NCBI GenBank assembly: GCA_964016875.1
Contig: OZ024733.1
Location: forward strand, 3,081,484-3,145,483
Direction of reading: 5' to 3'
DNA from: Fallopia convolvulus
Taxonomy: Eukaryota > Streptophyta > Magnoliopsida > Caryophyllales > Polygonaceae
Length of the DNA: 64,000 nucleotides
The notes below the pieces were generated by a model. It saw only the letters and a list, made by a program, of their open reading frames with translations, was not told where the DNA came from and did not search any database. The position numbers and the translations under genes were made by a program. Numbering within the stretch: position 1 is the first letter of the stretch; each line of letters begins with the position of its first letter. Below are positions 1 to 11,628 of the stretch, one piece after another.

Positions 1-1780
1 TCTCGGTGTGTCCGTCAGAATTACGGATGTTTGCAATCAGCGGTCGTTCCAAGTGTCCTCGTGCGTGGCGTTTGGCTGCCGAATAAGTAACACCACAGAT
101 GTCTGAGCCACCGCTGATAACGTTGACAAGCTTTGCGTACTCCGGGGAGGATGGAATATCCATGGGCTCGGATAGATTCTGGCTAGCGGGTATACTCGGG
201 TTCGCGGAGATCTTGGATAGTAGGCCTCTCGAATGAAGCTAGGTACGCCAACTTTTTTCTGAGGGCAAAGCACTCGTCCATCTCGTGCCCGTAGTCCTCA
301 TGGAAATCACACCACTTCGTCTTGTCTCTCTTGGGGTTTGGATTTTCTGCCTTCTTGGGCCACCTGATACGATCCCCGAATTTCTCCAGGCCCTTCACAA
401 TCTCCGCATTCCCCAGGAGAAGGTCGTACTCATAGACTTTTGGCCGGCTGGGGTGTGCTTCTTTCCGCTTGGCTGCCTGATGCTTGCGGTATGGACGCTT
501 GGCGCTTCTGGTCGGTTCTTCAGGTATGGCTGACCTCGACGCTCTTTTCGCTGGTCGGAAGAGACTTTCCTTTCGACCCGATCGAAGACTGATGCGGCTC
601 GTACGGGGATTTCGTCCTCCTCGAGCCGGATGTGCGCCAGAGCTTTCACCTGGACGTCCTTGAAACTATGGCAGGGTACTTAGTGAGTTCCCTATACAAC
701 TCGCTATCCGGCAACAAGCCCCTCCGGAAGGCTTCTATTGAAGTGGGTACGTCGCAAAGCCGGATCGCCACTTTCTCCCGGTTGAACCGATTCAAGAAGG
801 CTCGTAGGGGTTCTCCGGGTCTTTGGGCCACCCGGTAAAGGTCATTAGATTGTTTCATCAGTTTCCTGTTGTTGGCGAATTGCATCCTAAAGGCGTCCAC
901 CAATCTTGCAAAGGATGCTATCCCCCCTGGGGAGGTTGATGAACCAGGTCAAGGCTGCGCCGGATAGAGCGGCACCGAACCCCTTGCACATAATCGCTTC
1001 TCTAGACTCTCGCGGTATTGAACTGGTCAATATTTTTTGCTTAAAGATGGCGACGTGCTCATCGGGGTCTCCCGTCCCGTCATAGGTAGGGACTTTCGGG
1101 ACGGTGAACCTCTTCGGGATATCCACACTGGCGATTGGAGCCGTGAATGGAGATTCGTCGTAGCCTTATGGGGCTTCCTTCTCAATGGGAGGGGGTACCC
1201 CGGGTATTTGTGTGATATTGTCTTCTAGTCCCTTGAGCCGATCCTGTATGTATTTATTGAAGAGTACCTCAAGGAAGGGTTCTGTGGGGGGTACCTGTCT
1301 TTTGACTCCTTAGCCATACATTGGGTGAAAGACTCCCGTGCCTGCGGTCCCGTTTCCGGACGTCGAAGCGTTGGGAACTCCTAGAAGGGTGGCCGCTGGG
1401 GTAGTCATGTTCACCGTCGAGGGTGGTCCCCTGATCTGGGAATTGAAGGCTTCCCCCCGGTTGAGGCGGACAGTGGCCTCCCTGACGGTTCCAGTTGGGC
1501 GAGATCCGTTGTGCGACGCCAAAGCCACATGCAACTGCTCGCGAAGGCTGGCATTCTCCGCAGTGAGTTGGGTAATATGATCCATGTGAGTCTGGCTGCG
1601 GTCCTTCTGGCTGGTCATGTCTTGCTGGAGGGCAGGTATCTTGGCTGCGAATTCGTCCAGGATGTTGCGCAAGTCCGGGACTTCCTCGGTGCCGCCCCCA
1701 CGAGTGTCTTCCTCCGGGTGAATGCCCCGAGTCCCTCCGACTCCTCCGTCAGTGGGGAGGGGTGGTGGTGGATTCGTCAT
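1..1780 (-). pseudogene. Tat/Ogre-type Ty3 retrotransposon gag, broken, running off the left edge
   Basis: Gag would package the element RNA; this copy cannot make an intact protein. Reading leftwards from a start near 1780, a proline-rich N-terminus with a heptad-like stretch is followed by the retrotransposon gag core (about 1126-650; words VPTYDGTGDPDEH, LTWFINLP, FLNRFNREK) and a zinc-knuckle-like CDFHEDYGHEMDEC near 300-260. From about 190 to 1 the frame reads through VNVISGGSDICGVTYSAAKR, the linker towards protease in Tat-type elements. I see in-frame TAA codons at 1310 and near 1172, and frame changes near 925, 660, 400 and 200. Protease and the rest of pol would lie left of the window. 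Family assignment rests on recognised motifs. A spliced host gene is unlikely because the breaks lack splice signals. Confidence 0.85.
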
Positions 1781-1835
1781 CTTCCTGGGCGAGAACGCCC
1801 CTGCTTTGATCGAGAAAGCAAGTGAAACCGGCTAG

Positions 1836-1854
1836 GGCCCCACGGTAGGTGCCA
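1836..1854 (-). promoter_or_regulatory. Primer-binding site of the Tat-type element
   Basis: On the minus strand this reads TGGCACCTACCGTGGGGCC, 3 bases from the LTR edge at 1858. This is the layout of the TGGCGCC-type primer sites of Athila/Tat elements; compare 16443-16460 and 44927-44944 in this window. Which tRNA primes it is inferred. Confidence 0.65.
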
Positions 1855-1857
1855 AAT

Positions 1858-2560
1858 TGTTTCGGTCAAATTTCGACCGGTGACAATCACGAGTGAAATA
1901 TTCAAGATTGTGAGGACGAACTAGCCGATAAACACAAGATCAAAACCAAAGCAATCGTTTGAATTCAAGATTTTCTAAGTACAATCAGTCGGCTCGATTA
2001 CAATTGATTTCCGATCCCTTTTCATTTTTTCCGTCTCCTATATTTAAACCCCGCAACTAGCGTTAACCTCCGTCTTCTTGCTTCCATGATCGTGGTTCCA
2101 GTCCCCCACGTTCCGAGGCCCATCATCCGAGCATTTATCGTCAAGCTCCAACCGGTGATCTTTGTTGTCTTGGAGAATTTTGAGCAGTCTGGGCCTCGCG
2201 GCTGAACTCCGTGCTAGTGGGTTGAGTTACCGATTGGGCTGGTAATTTCTGGGCCCAACAGCTACGAAGTTTAACCGGAATTACGTGCCACACGTTTCGT
2301 CGGTCGAGATACCGATTCCTTCGATCGCTGCCTCCTTTGCGGTCCAATCGCCGCGCCCCTGTTTTCGCTTGTTGAGAACGAGTTCGTCATCGTCACGCCT
2401 CTGTTTTGGATCGCTCAAGGCGAGTTCGTCACATTCATACAACTCCGGTGAGTCGTCATCCTTTTTCGTCATTCCTCTCTTTTCCTACTTGTTATCGGGC
2501 CCAAATACCGACTGAAAACCGAACCTATACGGGGTCGTTGTTGATACTGGGCCAAAGACG
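1858..2560 (-). repeat. 5' LTR of the Tat-type element (outer end uncertain)
   Basis: The LTR edge at 1858 is fixed by the primer site beside it. A minus-strand TATA-like sequence, GGTTTAAATATAGG, lies at about 2037-2050, so transcription would run left into gag. The outer end is not resolved; about 2560 is a guess, because no TSD or second LTR is visible. Short reading frames here look spurious. Confidence 0.5.
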
Positions 2561-4165
2561 ATGCAGTTTCTGAAATCAGTTTAGGGGCTAACTCGGAGAT
2601 TGTTCGATTAGAGCTGTTTACGGTTTGGTTCTGGGTGTTCATGGCTGTTTTGCTTTGGGAGTATTTAATAGCGGTGGTGTGTGCTTGTACTCGACTATAT
2701 ATATGTCTATAAAAATAATATTTAGAAGCGACTTACTATATCAAATGGAATTAAGTATATGTTTGCAAGAGGACAAATCTTGGTTTGGTGGGCGGGTATT
2801 AATTGTTTTTAAGTTGGCAATTAGGATTAGCTAAATAGAAATAATTATATTAGCTAGGGTGACAAGTTTCTATGTGGGGGTTTTTTGTACGAGTTTGGGT
2901 TATAGTTTTCGTTGGGTAGTTAGTGGGGGAGATCAATTAGTATGTGATAAGTAAGAATTTTTGGTCAGAACTTAGTGGGTTTGGGGAAGGGTGCTACGAA
3001 GGTGGAGTGGTTGGTCCTGAGTTGGTTTTGTTTAGCATTTTTTTTAATTGTGAGTTGCCGCGTTACTAATTACAGTCAATATGGTTAGGAGATTCCATTT
3101 ATAGACTCGGGACCTTTCGTGTTTTCCAGGGACCTCATACTTGAGGTAAGTCGTTCTGCGACTTGCTCGGTTTAATTCAGTTCTTGTTAGATTGGGTGCC
3201 ATGTGTGTAGAATTGGTTTTGGGAATTAGTCCCTTTATTTATCATTTTTTAACTAAAGATCTTTTATTTTGTGCTTATGATAATTTCTTCCTCTGATTGT
3301 GACTATGAGTGTGCTTATAAGAATTGTGATTGTAATTGTTATTATGCTTGCGTTTGTGATTGTGCTTTTGTTTGGACGGGTGTTGATGATGGTGAACAGA
3401 GGTGATTGAATATGGGCGATGATTGTGATTATGGGCGATGATTGTGATGGGCGTTGATTGTGATTATGGGCGATGATTGTAATGGGCTTTGATTGAGATT
3501 ATGGGCGATGATTGTGATGGAATACGGGCGATGATTGTGATGGGCGTTGAATGTGATCATGGGCGATGATGGAGGTGAATGTTGTTTTTGTGAGTTTGGG
3601 TGAATGTGTGTTTGTCTCTGTGTGTGTGATTATTTAACTTTATGTGTTGAATTGACTTGAAGAGTTTGCTTCATGTGTGAATATCGGTTGTTAGATTTTG
3701 TGTTGTTTTTAAAACGTTCTATATGCATCTCGCTCTTTCTAGCTTGAATTAGAATTGTAGCTGACCCTTCGGGGAATATTTTTACAGTTTCAGGTACATC
3801 TTAGGAATTGTGATGGATCCTCTGCGAAGTGGTGAAGCGGATGTTGGTGCACGTGTCATTAGGTCGGATTCGGGATTGAGCGTCTTTGGTTGTTCTTTAG
3901 CGTTTAATTTTTATGTTTGATTAATTGGTCTAAGGTGTGTTGTTGGGAACTGGGATTGAGAACTCGTTTTGTTTAAAGTTAGTCGGGATGCTCATGCATA
4001 ATTTAATACTTTTGTTTATAAAAAGAAAAGTTGGATATTTTATTTTTGTTTTCTCGTTGTGCCCGAGTTGCAAGATCCGAGTGAATTTGTTGTCAAGCTA
4101 ACCTGAGTAGTACCTGGTAAGGTCTACACCCATGTAGCGCCCCGGTTTAAAGTTGGGGTGTTACA
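2561..4165 (+). repeat. LTR-like non-coding DNA ending in GGGGTGTTACA
   Basis: No coding sequence is apparent. The stretch ends exactly at 4165 with GGGGTGTTACA, preceded by a near-inverted TGTAGCGCCCC about 30 bp earlier. This is the 3' edge style of plant LTRs that start TGTAACACCCC. The next base, 4166, falls inside CACTA transposase coding sequence, so this LTR probably interrupts the CACTA element; the first bases after it, CAAAT, may be half of a TSD. The left end was not found. Confidence 0.5.
3413..3571 (+). repeat. Minisatellite of GGGCGATGATTGTGAT units
   Basis: About eight imperfect units of 16-22 bp built on GGGCGATGATTGTGAT, some with an added TAT, lie head to tail. Variants such as GGGCGTTGATTGTGAT and GGGCTTTGATTGAGAT alternate with the main unit, giving a higher-order pattern. 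Confidence 0.8.
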
Positions 4166-5026
4166 CAAATGGAGCAGATGGTGTATGATTGTTTTAATTC
4201 CCGACCTCATTACATTGAACCCGTACAATATGAGGAGGTACGAACCGAGAGGGAGCATTATTATCCCGAAGCGCCTAATCCCGATGCACAGCGTATATAC
4301 GACATGTTGGCGGCCGCGAATAGACAGTTATGGCATGGATGATGTCACCCAGTTGGAAGTAGCGACTGAGCTACTTAGCTTGAAGTCAAAGTTAAGGTTG
4401 ACAAAGCGGGGATACGACATGATTTCTTATTTTTGCGGACGCGTATCTCACCCTGAGACAACATTATCGGCCACATTTTATGACACAAAAAAACTAGTTG
4501 AAGGTCTTGGTTTATCGTATGAAGCAATAGATTGTTGCCCAAAGTCTTGTATGATATACTGGGGTGCATATGCTGAGTACACTGCCTGCAAAATATGTCA
4601 TATCCTAGATGGAGGCAAGGCAAGACGAAACTCATTCCATATTCTTGTATGTTTTACTTGCCAATCATGCAACGTTTGCAGAGGCTATATGCATCGGTGG
4701 TTACGGTTGAACATATGCGATGGCATGCAGAGCACGTACAAGAAGATGGGGTGATGCGACACCCATCAGATGCACAAACATGGAAACATTTCAATGAAGT
4801 GTGGCCAGATTTCGTCTTTGAAACGCGAAATGTAAGACTAGGGTTGTGCATGGACGGTTTCAATCTGTTCGGTTCCGGGGCGGCAGTACTCTTCGTAGTG
4901 TGTGATTTTGACACTCGGAGATGTCGGACGATACTCAGACGGGTTGTTGCATACCCATAGCTCGTCATCATTCGCGTGGGAAGGACCCTAACAGGATCGA
5001 GGAGCTCACCATTGTGAACGACATGT
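4166..5026 (+). pseudogene. TNP2-type CACTA transposase (Transposase_21), fragment
   Basis: TNP2 is the catalytic protein of CACTA elements. The frame opened at 4166 reads MVYDCFNSRPHYIEP and DAQRIYDMLAAANRQLWHG, then meets a TGA. Homology continues in other frames: LEVATELLSLKSK (about 4345-4390), FYDTKKLVEGLGL, PKSCMIYWG, then the strong block PIMQRLQRLYASVVTVEHMR and NVRLGLCMDGFNLFG at about 4655-4875. The C-terminal half is missing or scrambled after 4900. At least one stop and several frameshifts show that it is dead. The left end is cut by the LTR at 4165. Confidence 0.85.
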
Positions 5027-5072
5027 AAGTGTTTTTTCAATTCCGTCAATTTTTATTATCCATTTTAATTAG

Positions 5073-6155
5073 GGTGAATTTCACAAAACCACCCGCAAAT
5101 TATGTGAGTTTGCACTAAACCACCCTTAAAAACCGATTTTGTGTGAAACCACCCATAAACTTCATCCGTCATCATGTAACCACCCACAAAACCTTTAGCC
5201 GTTTCATTCCCGTTAAGTCCAATAAAATTACCTAAATACCCCTTTTTATTTGTAAATCCCCAAATTTACCTCAAACCTTGAAATCCCAATTTAATTAGTA
5301 TTGTTCATCTTCATCTTCCCCAAATTGAAAAGGTAGGTCTTTCAAAAAAAAATTGAAGAGGCAGGAAGGAGTAAGGACGATTGGTTAAAGGCGTTGGGCT
5401 AACGAAGGCGGCAAAGGCTTTTCATGGTGAGAAGAAGCAATTTAAATTTTTTAAAACCCATTTTCACAACATGTAAGGATTTCGTTTCAGTAGTTGTATG
5501 CAATTTTTTTGTTTTTTTGGTCTGTGGGTTTTGAAATCCATACGATTATGATAAGAATTTTGGGAATTTAATTTGTATAAAATATTGTCGTTGAGTGTTT
5601 TAGATTCTAGGTTTTCTTGGGGGTTTTAATGGTTACAACTTATAATTGGTGCTTCAAAATTGTGATAATTTATTATTCTTAAGAGTGTTTGTGGGTTCAC
5701 AGCAAGACATTAGCACATTTTACACATCAAATTGAATGTGTTTGAAAATCTTAATGTTTAAATCACTTACTATGCTTCCGTAGTGCTTTTTGTGTGTAAT
5801 TTGTGAGTTTGGAGAAAAATAGTTATATGTTTGCAACAAGATGCTTGGAAATATTTGGATTTCACAGCACCATCATCATTTGGTCATCTTCACTTGTTTT
5901 GTTTCTTCTTCTTGTACAAAGTAGCAGGTGAATGGTTGTTTAAAGTAAATGATGTTTTTGATAATTTTTTGGGTTATTTGAAATTATAAGGCATTAGTGT
6001 AGTTTATTGGATTTAACAGGAAAAATAAACGATTTGGGTTTGTGGGTGGTTACTTGATAACAGAATAAATTTATGGGTGGTTTAGTGTAAAATCGGTTTT
6101 TAAGGGTGGTTTAGTGCAAAGGCTTATAATTTACGGGTGGTTTTGTGAAATTCTA
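5073..6155. mobile_element. Non-autonomous TIR element (MULE/MITE-like) with CCACCC-rich arms
   Basis: The left end has GAATTTCACAAAACCACCC, and the right end has its complement GGGTGGTTTTGTGAAATTC. The arms extend about 150 bp inward and are built from repeated ACCACCC modules (AAACCACCC on the left, GGGTGGTTTAGTG on the right). The 0.75-kb interior is AT-rich with no coding sequence that I recognise. A clean TSD was not found, so superfamily is uncertain; the long subrepeated arms suggest a Mutator-like element. It lies between the two CACTA genes. Confidence 0.7.
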
Positions 6156-6181
6156 TTACATATATTTCAATGAATTTTTAG

Positions 6182-7270
6182 GTTGGAGCCTTCTTAGGCC
6201 GTGTCGAGGTGGTCGACGTTCGTGACCACTAACTAGCCAAATCATCGGGCTTCAGAGTTCCGCCTCGCGAGCGAGGAAACCCGGGCTCTTTGGTTTCCAA
6301 ATTGGAGGGTAAGATTTTTTTGAGTTATTTCGCAATATGTAATATTTAGTAATATTTTTTTTCATTTCAACCGCACTTCCGTTGGGATGAGACCCAGCCC
6401 GACATGGATGCCGCAACCATTCGCGAGCTATGGGAGAAGCAAGCCAAGAAACGGTACGATGATATGGTCGGAAAGTGTCGTGAAGCAAACACGAAATTGT
6501 CTTGGCTAGAGTCGGCGCCTTGGGACCTAAGTTCAAGCAAGTTCAAGCAGATGGCGGGTTGGAAGGCCGATGCCAAGTTCAAGCAGAAGTGCGAGCGAAA
6601 CAAGGGGAACTGGAATGCAAATCCGTCCCTCCACACAAGCGGTTCGAGGTCCCACCGCGATACACTACGTCTAATGGTAAATACAATTATTTTTTGAATT
6701 TAACTATTTTATTTTCAAAATTGTTATTTATTAATCATTATTACTCATAGGAACGAGAAAAAGGGTGGGCAATAACGCCTCTCGAGTTGCACATCGAGAT
6801 GCATACGCGAGGCCCAAATCGAGAGTTTATCGACCAACGTTCAACCGATATCGTTGTAAGTATTTGTTGTACTTTCATTAATACTTTAAATTTCGTTCTC
6901 AGATTAGATTAGTTTTTATACCAATATTTATTTCATAGGTGCGGTCCCGAGAGATTCTTGCTCAGAGGTCCTCTCAGTCTGGGATCCCACCATCTTTTCA
7001 AGATGAGTGTGATGCGTTTTTAGAGGAGGTTGGAGGGGTCGGACCGGGGGGAGTTGTTCCCAGTCTTTTGCGCGCCGCATCGAACTACTACGACCCCGAG
7101 TGATGTCATGGCCTCGCAGACAGCCTCCCATGATGGCGAAGATGCAGCAAGAGAACGCCTCCCTGTGTGCACATGTGATGGAACTCCGGCAGAGCCAAGG
7201 AGCGACACAAGCGAGCATAGACAAGCAACGATGACGGATTGAGCTTCTACAAAAGTTCATGGAGGACATG
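6182..7270 (+). pseudogene. CACTA Transposase_24 (Ptta/En/Spm) gene, interrupted by the Athila-like element
   Basis: This is the accessory protein of plant CACTA elements. Exons are supported by splice signals: about 6182-6308, about 6380-6676 (donor ATG|GTAAAT), 6751-6855 (acceptor CATAG, donor GTT|GTAAGT) and 6939-7270 (acceptor CATAG). The frames join across the last two introns. Family words are IRELWEKQAKKRYDDMVG, the HTSGSRSHRDTLR block, TPLELHIEMHTRG and FIDQRSTDI. A coiled-coil-like tail follows. A TGA near 7101 and a later TGA near 7230 break the frame. The coding sequence stops at the target duplication of 7271-17841 and resumes at 17847, so the retroelement landed in the last exon. 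Confidence 0.85.
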
Positions 7271-8650
7271 TGATGAGGTATTTTCATGGTCGTTTATACC
7301 TATCAAAGAATCCTTAGCTTAACCAACTCAGTAGAGCGGCAAGTAAGGGTCGATCCCACAAGGACTATGTATTTGTGTTTATTACTTGTATGCCAAGTAA
7401 CCTAAAGGGGGGTTTTTTTAATTGTAAATTCTAAACTACTATGCGAGAATAAAACTAACTATGAATGCAAAGATGATTTAAATATATGAAAGACAAGCGT
7501 GTTCAACTAGTTAAATCCATCATGATATTGCTTTGTTGATCATCGATTCTCTTGATTCTCTTCTCACTTGAATAATCTATTGTGGATAGTGATCCTACTA
7601 AGGATTAAGATCCAAACTTCAAATTTAGTTGATAGAACTACCAGTCTAACAACCCTAATTATAAAACAACCTAGAAGACCTTCTAGATTCAATTAAATAA
7701 CAACATGACGATTCAAGTTATCAATAGAAACAAACACTTAGAGCAACCAGACATCTAAGTGACTTGTGAATTTATGCCCTTCTTCAACCAACTAGTCCAA
7801 CCGGTACTAAATTGATTAAAGTATACTCTTGATCAAATTAACTCCGACCGATAATTAATCAGATTCAATTATAACTAGAAATTCAATTAGGTGATCAATC
7901 TAACAAAACCCTAGTTTAGATTCAATTAGGCACAGGAAATAAACTCTATTCAAGTTTATAGAGAATCAATCAAATCTCACAACTATATACAAATCATGAC
8001 TTCAATAACTAGCCAAACACAATAAATTTAGCAATGCATAATTAAATTGAAAACAAACTTATAAGAGTTTCAGAGTTGCTCTCTTGAGAGAAAAACCCTA
8101 GCCTCCAAAAGTTTGACAAAAGTTATCTGAAAATAAACTAACATAAGGTTTATATATGTCTCTCAAATAACCCTCAAACAACTATATCTTAAGCATACTC
8201 GGACATGATATAATACAAGCCCAAAAATCACGAGATTGGCCAGAAACTTCGGCCCAAATGACGCTCGCGTGAAAAACACCGATTGCACGGCTTTAGATAA
8301 AGCGCGGTCGCGCAATATGCCATCCTGCGTAAGTGCTCCTCAGTTCAGATTGCGCGGCTTTGCAATGCTCGGCTTGATCCCGAGCTTTTCTTCTTGTCTT
8401 GGCTCTTCATTTCTACTCCTTCAATCTTCATTCTAGCATCTCCTAGCCTCTTCAAGTCATCCACCACCGCCATGGTCGATCCAAATCTCGCCCCGCTGTT
8501 GCTCCTGAACCTAAAAACCTGCAAAACCGAGCAAACAAGCGCAAACTTCCCGACAACATAAAAACCTAAAAACTACATAAAAACCAACCTAAAACTAGCT
8601 AAAACATATATAAAACATGCATCTAAACTACTCTTATATGCAAGCTATCA
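7271..8650 (-). repeat. 3' LTR of the Athila-like element
   Basis: It runs from TGATGAGG to GCAAGCTATCA. On the minus strand a TATA box (CATATATAAA) lies at about 8149-8158. Between 8270 and 8375, about 120-215 bp upstream of it, is a cluster of CG-rich palindromic words such as GCGCGGTCGCGC. Confidence 0.92.
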
Positions 8651-8675
8651 AATTCCCTCATGCTTAACCCTTTCT
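8651..8675 (-). promoter_or_regulatory. Polypurine tract beside the 3' LTR
   Basis: The minus strand reads AAGCATGAGGGAATT directly before the LTR, the expected plus-strand primer position. Similar purine runs recur on the minus strand near 9348 and 10015. Confidence 0.6.
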
Positions 8676-10200
8676 TGTCCTCAAGCAAGTCATAAATCCA
8701 AATCACACCATAGAAATGCAATCATACTTCCATCTCAAGTCAAACAAACATTTCACATAAAATCAAAAACCCGACCAAGACTTCATAGCATTCATTATCA
8801 TAAGTGGAAAGTAAAGACCATTCATTCATTCTAAACCTCACCAAGGTTATTGTGTTTGCACTCAAACTCTCAAGTGTTTAAAGGTATGTGTTTCACTCAA
8901 CATCAACCATGAAAACTAGACTACCATATGCTTGCATCAGAGTTCTAAATCTCTACCGTTGGGGATCAAACACATAACAAAAATCCTGAGGTCTTTTTAA
9001 GGTTTGTAATGGGGCCAAGGTAAAGAGAAATTTGGAAGGGATCATATTTGGCATGTGGTGCTAAATCCGGGATAAAGAACTAATCCTAAACCCAAACTTC
9101 AACACTTTTTCTTCTTACTTCTCCCAAACTTTCTTTTTCAACTCCAAACACTTTCATTCAAGCACTTGTTTCTCTTTTTCTTTCTTTCTTTGCCTCTTCT
9201 TCAACACTTTTCTTTCACACTAATGAAGATTACTTACAATCAACTCAACTTTCTCTTTTCTTTGCAACATACTTTTTATCTTCACTTTTTTTTCACTTTG
9301 CAACCAAGAGTTGTTTTTCCTCTTTTCCACCTTTTTCCTCAATCTCCCCCATACTTATACATAACTCACACAAAAGCAAAAACATAACCTAAAGTCCTAA
9401 ATCCCGGATGGGTCAAGCTTATTAGGTTAGGAAAATTTTGTGGAGCTATCAAAAATAGGCTTAAAGCTTAAAAGAAATGGGGTTGTCAAAACATGGATCT
9501 TGTAAGGTAGGAATGGAAATAATAAGCTTATAAGAAACATTGCCTCAATCGTTTTAATGTCATGCATTCAATCATATAAAGCAGCCTTGAAAAAGAGTCA
9601 TAACGCAAGTTCTAGAGCTAGATAATCATGGTGATACAGTCAAGAAATTTAGAGAACAAATATAATCATGAAAGGCCAAAAATCTCACAAGGCAAAGTTT
9701 TGTCTAGAACTTTAGAATGAATCAAATACTCAAGCTAAATACATGCTCAGTCCTATAATCAAGGTAAATAATCAATGATCATGCTTATATCATATAAACT
9801 TCAGCAAATCATGCAAATCATGTGTTAGAACTTATACTTAGCATAGAAACACAAGAGGTATCAAACAATGGGGAAATAAGAACCTAAATGCAATATTTTT
9901 GTATTTTTCAAATTTTTCTTATTTTTTTTTTCATTTTTTAGGAATTTTAAGCAATGCATGCAAACATGACCTAAACTAATGCAACTACATGTAATGCAAA
10001 CAAGTAATTCCCTTCCCCCATGCTTAAAACATACTTTGTCCCCAAAGTATAGTAAAAAGTAAAGAGAAAGAAAAACTCACAAAACTCTAGTTGTTTGGCG
10101 GGTAGTAGGGCGGAAAATCCTGCGGTGGTGGTGGCGGATACTCTGTAGGAGGTGGCTGGTACGGCGGGTACTGAGGATATGGCAAGTCGGGAAAAGCATA
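8676..10200 (-). other. 3' internal non-coding region of the Athila-like element
   Basis: No coding sequence is supported. The stretch is pyrimidine-rich on the plus strand at 9100-9350 and has PPT-like purine runs on the minus strand near 9348 and 10015. It separates the ORF-1 gene from the 3' LTR. Confidence 0.6.
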
Positions 10201-11628
10201 TTAAGGGTAAGACATGTGAGGTGGATATCTCGTCGAACTCCACCCATCAAGTCTAGTGTTGAGCAACCTGAATTGCTCATCCTGGCGAGCCTGATATATA
10301 GCAAACTGCTGATCCTGATGAGTCTGATAAGAGGTAAACCTCTCATCCACATAACCCCTCATACTCTGGAAGCTCTGATCAATGTGAGACGACATATCAT
10401 TGTAACGTTATGTGTTGTCCAGCTGCATCTGTCTCATCATCTCCATCATTTGACTGTACTGAGTACCTGAAAAGTGGGGACCACCCCCAGAAGGCAGAGA
10501 AGGATCAAAATGTTGTTGCTGATCTTCCTCCTCAGACTCTTCATCTTCCTCAGACTCTTCTTCTTCCTCAGACTCTTCTTCAATAACAATTGGAGCTTTC
10601 TTTTTACCCCTAATAGGGCCCTTGACATCATTCAGCTCTAGGTCCTCATCCCGGACTCCAATAAACCAGTTGGCCGGGCTGTTTCCAATCTTCACTTGGC
10701 TTCCATCAGGGAGCTTCATCACCCTCTTGGAATCTCCAATATCCTAGAAGTAAGAGTTTCTGTACTTGTAAAGTGCACCCATCTTTTTGAACATGGTGAA
10801 ATCCATAGCCAGAGGTGGGATATCAACATGTCGCCCGTTCAAATCAACTTCAAAATGCTTTGCTAAATGGGTCACAATCCCACCGATACAGATGGCTCCT
10901 CCTCCCTTGTTTCCAACATGAGCCAGATGGTGCATCAGCATAGCACCCAAATTCAGCTTCTTCCTCTTTAAGCAGGCGCCCAACACAACATCTTTCTTGG
11001 GGCAGTTGTTCCCACCATCACCCCGCCCATTAAGTGTACAAGCTATGAATCTTTGAAAGACTCGAATGACAGGATGAGTAATGGGAGAAGCCTTTTCCCT
11101 GGTAGGCTCACAGATGAGTGTCCCTGTGATGGACTTCCAGAAATGTTTATCCGCCCATGTGGCACCAATCTCATTCAGCACAAAATCGTTACCGGGAAAA
11201 TTACAGAATCCAAACACAGTGTTGACCTCTTTAAAGGTCATCTTCCTTCTTATACCTCCTATAAAAAACTTAAACTCCCCTTCACCTTTAAAATCTGTCG
11301 ACAAGGAGCTCAAAAACTCAAGTGTTAACCCTTTGAAAGTGGGTTCACACAACTGTAAGAACTGCCCCATATGCAGATATGCCGCCATTTCCCTCAAATG
11401 ATGTGCTAGACCGAGCTCATTCATTAGATTCCAATCTATAAACCTAGTCGCCTTCCATTCCTTGTCTTTCAACAAATCAAATCTGGCAATGTGAGCGAGC
11501 TTAGTTAGACTAAACCCAAAGGTCTCTAGGGTGCTTTCTCCCTCCACAGTAGGAGGAACCAGATGAACACCCTGGCTAGCAGTATGAGATGAAGATGCTC
11601 CATCTGTTCTACTCCTTTTTTTACCCAT
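10201..11628 (-). pseudogene. Athila ORF-1-type protein in the env-like position, two in-frame stops
   Basis: One reading frame of about 475 codons runs from ATG at 11628 to TAA at 10201, broken only by TAG at about 10744 and TAA at about 10408. The N-terminal 290 residues resemble the plant Athila ORF-1 family, seen in words such as FIDWNLMNELGL, LTLEFLSSLSTDF and FKEVNTVFGFCNFPG. After the first stop come a linker, a long acidic run of glutamate and serine (about 10510-10580) and a glutamine-rich coiled-coil-like tail (MRGYVDERFTSYQTHQDQQF). I see no signal peptide or membrane segment, so an envelope role is not supported. The function of the family is unknown. Coding lies downstream of protease, where pol has been lost. 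Confidence 0.75.

Noticed and set aside
2141..2515. Small ORFs on both strands of the Tat-type LTR
   Set aside because: Short, overlapping, without motifs, and located in U3/R sequence.
4158..4754. Single 198-codon gene
   Set aside because: The frame mixes a spurious start with true TNP2 homology that lies in other frames.
10201..11628. Retroviral-type envelope gene
   Set aside because: Position fits, but no signal peptide, membrane anchor or cleavage site is visible. It resembles Athila ORF-1 instead.
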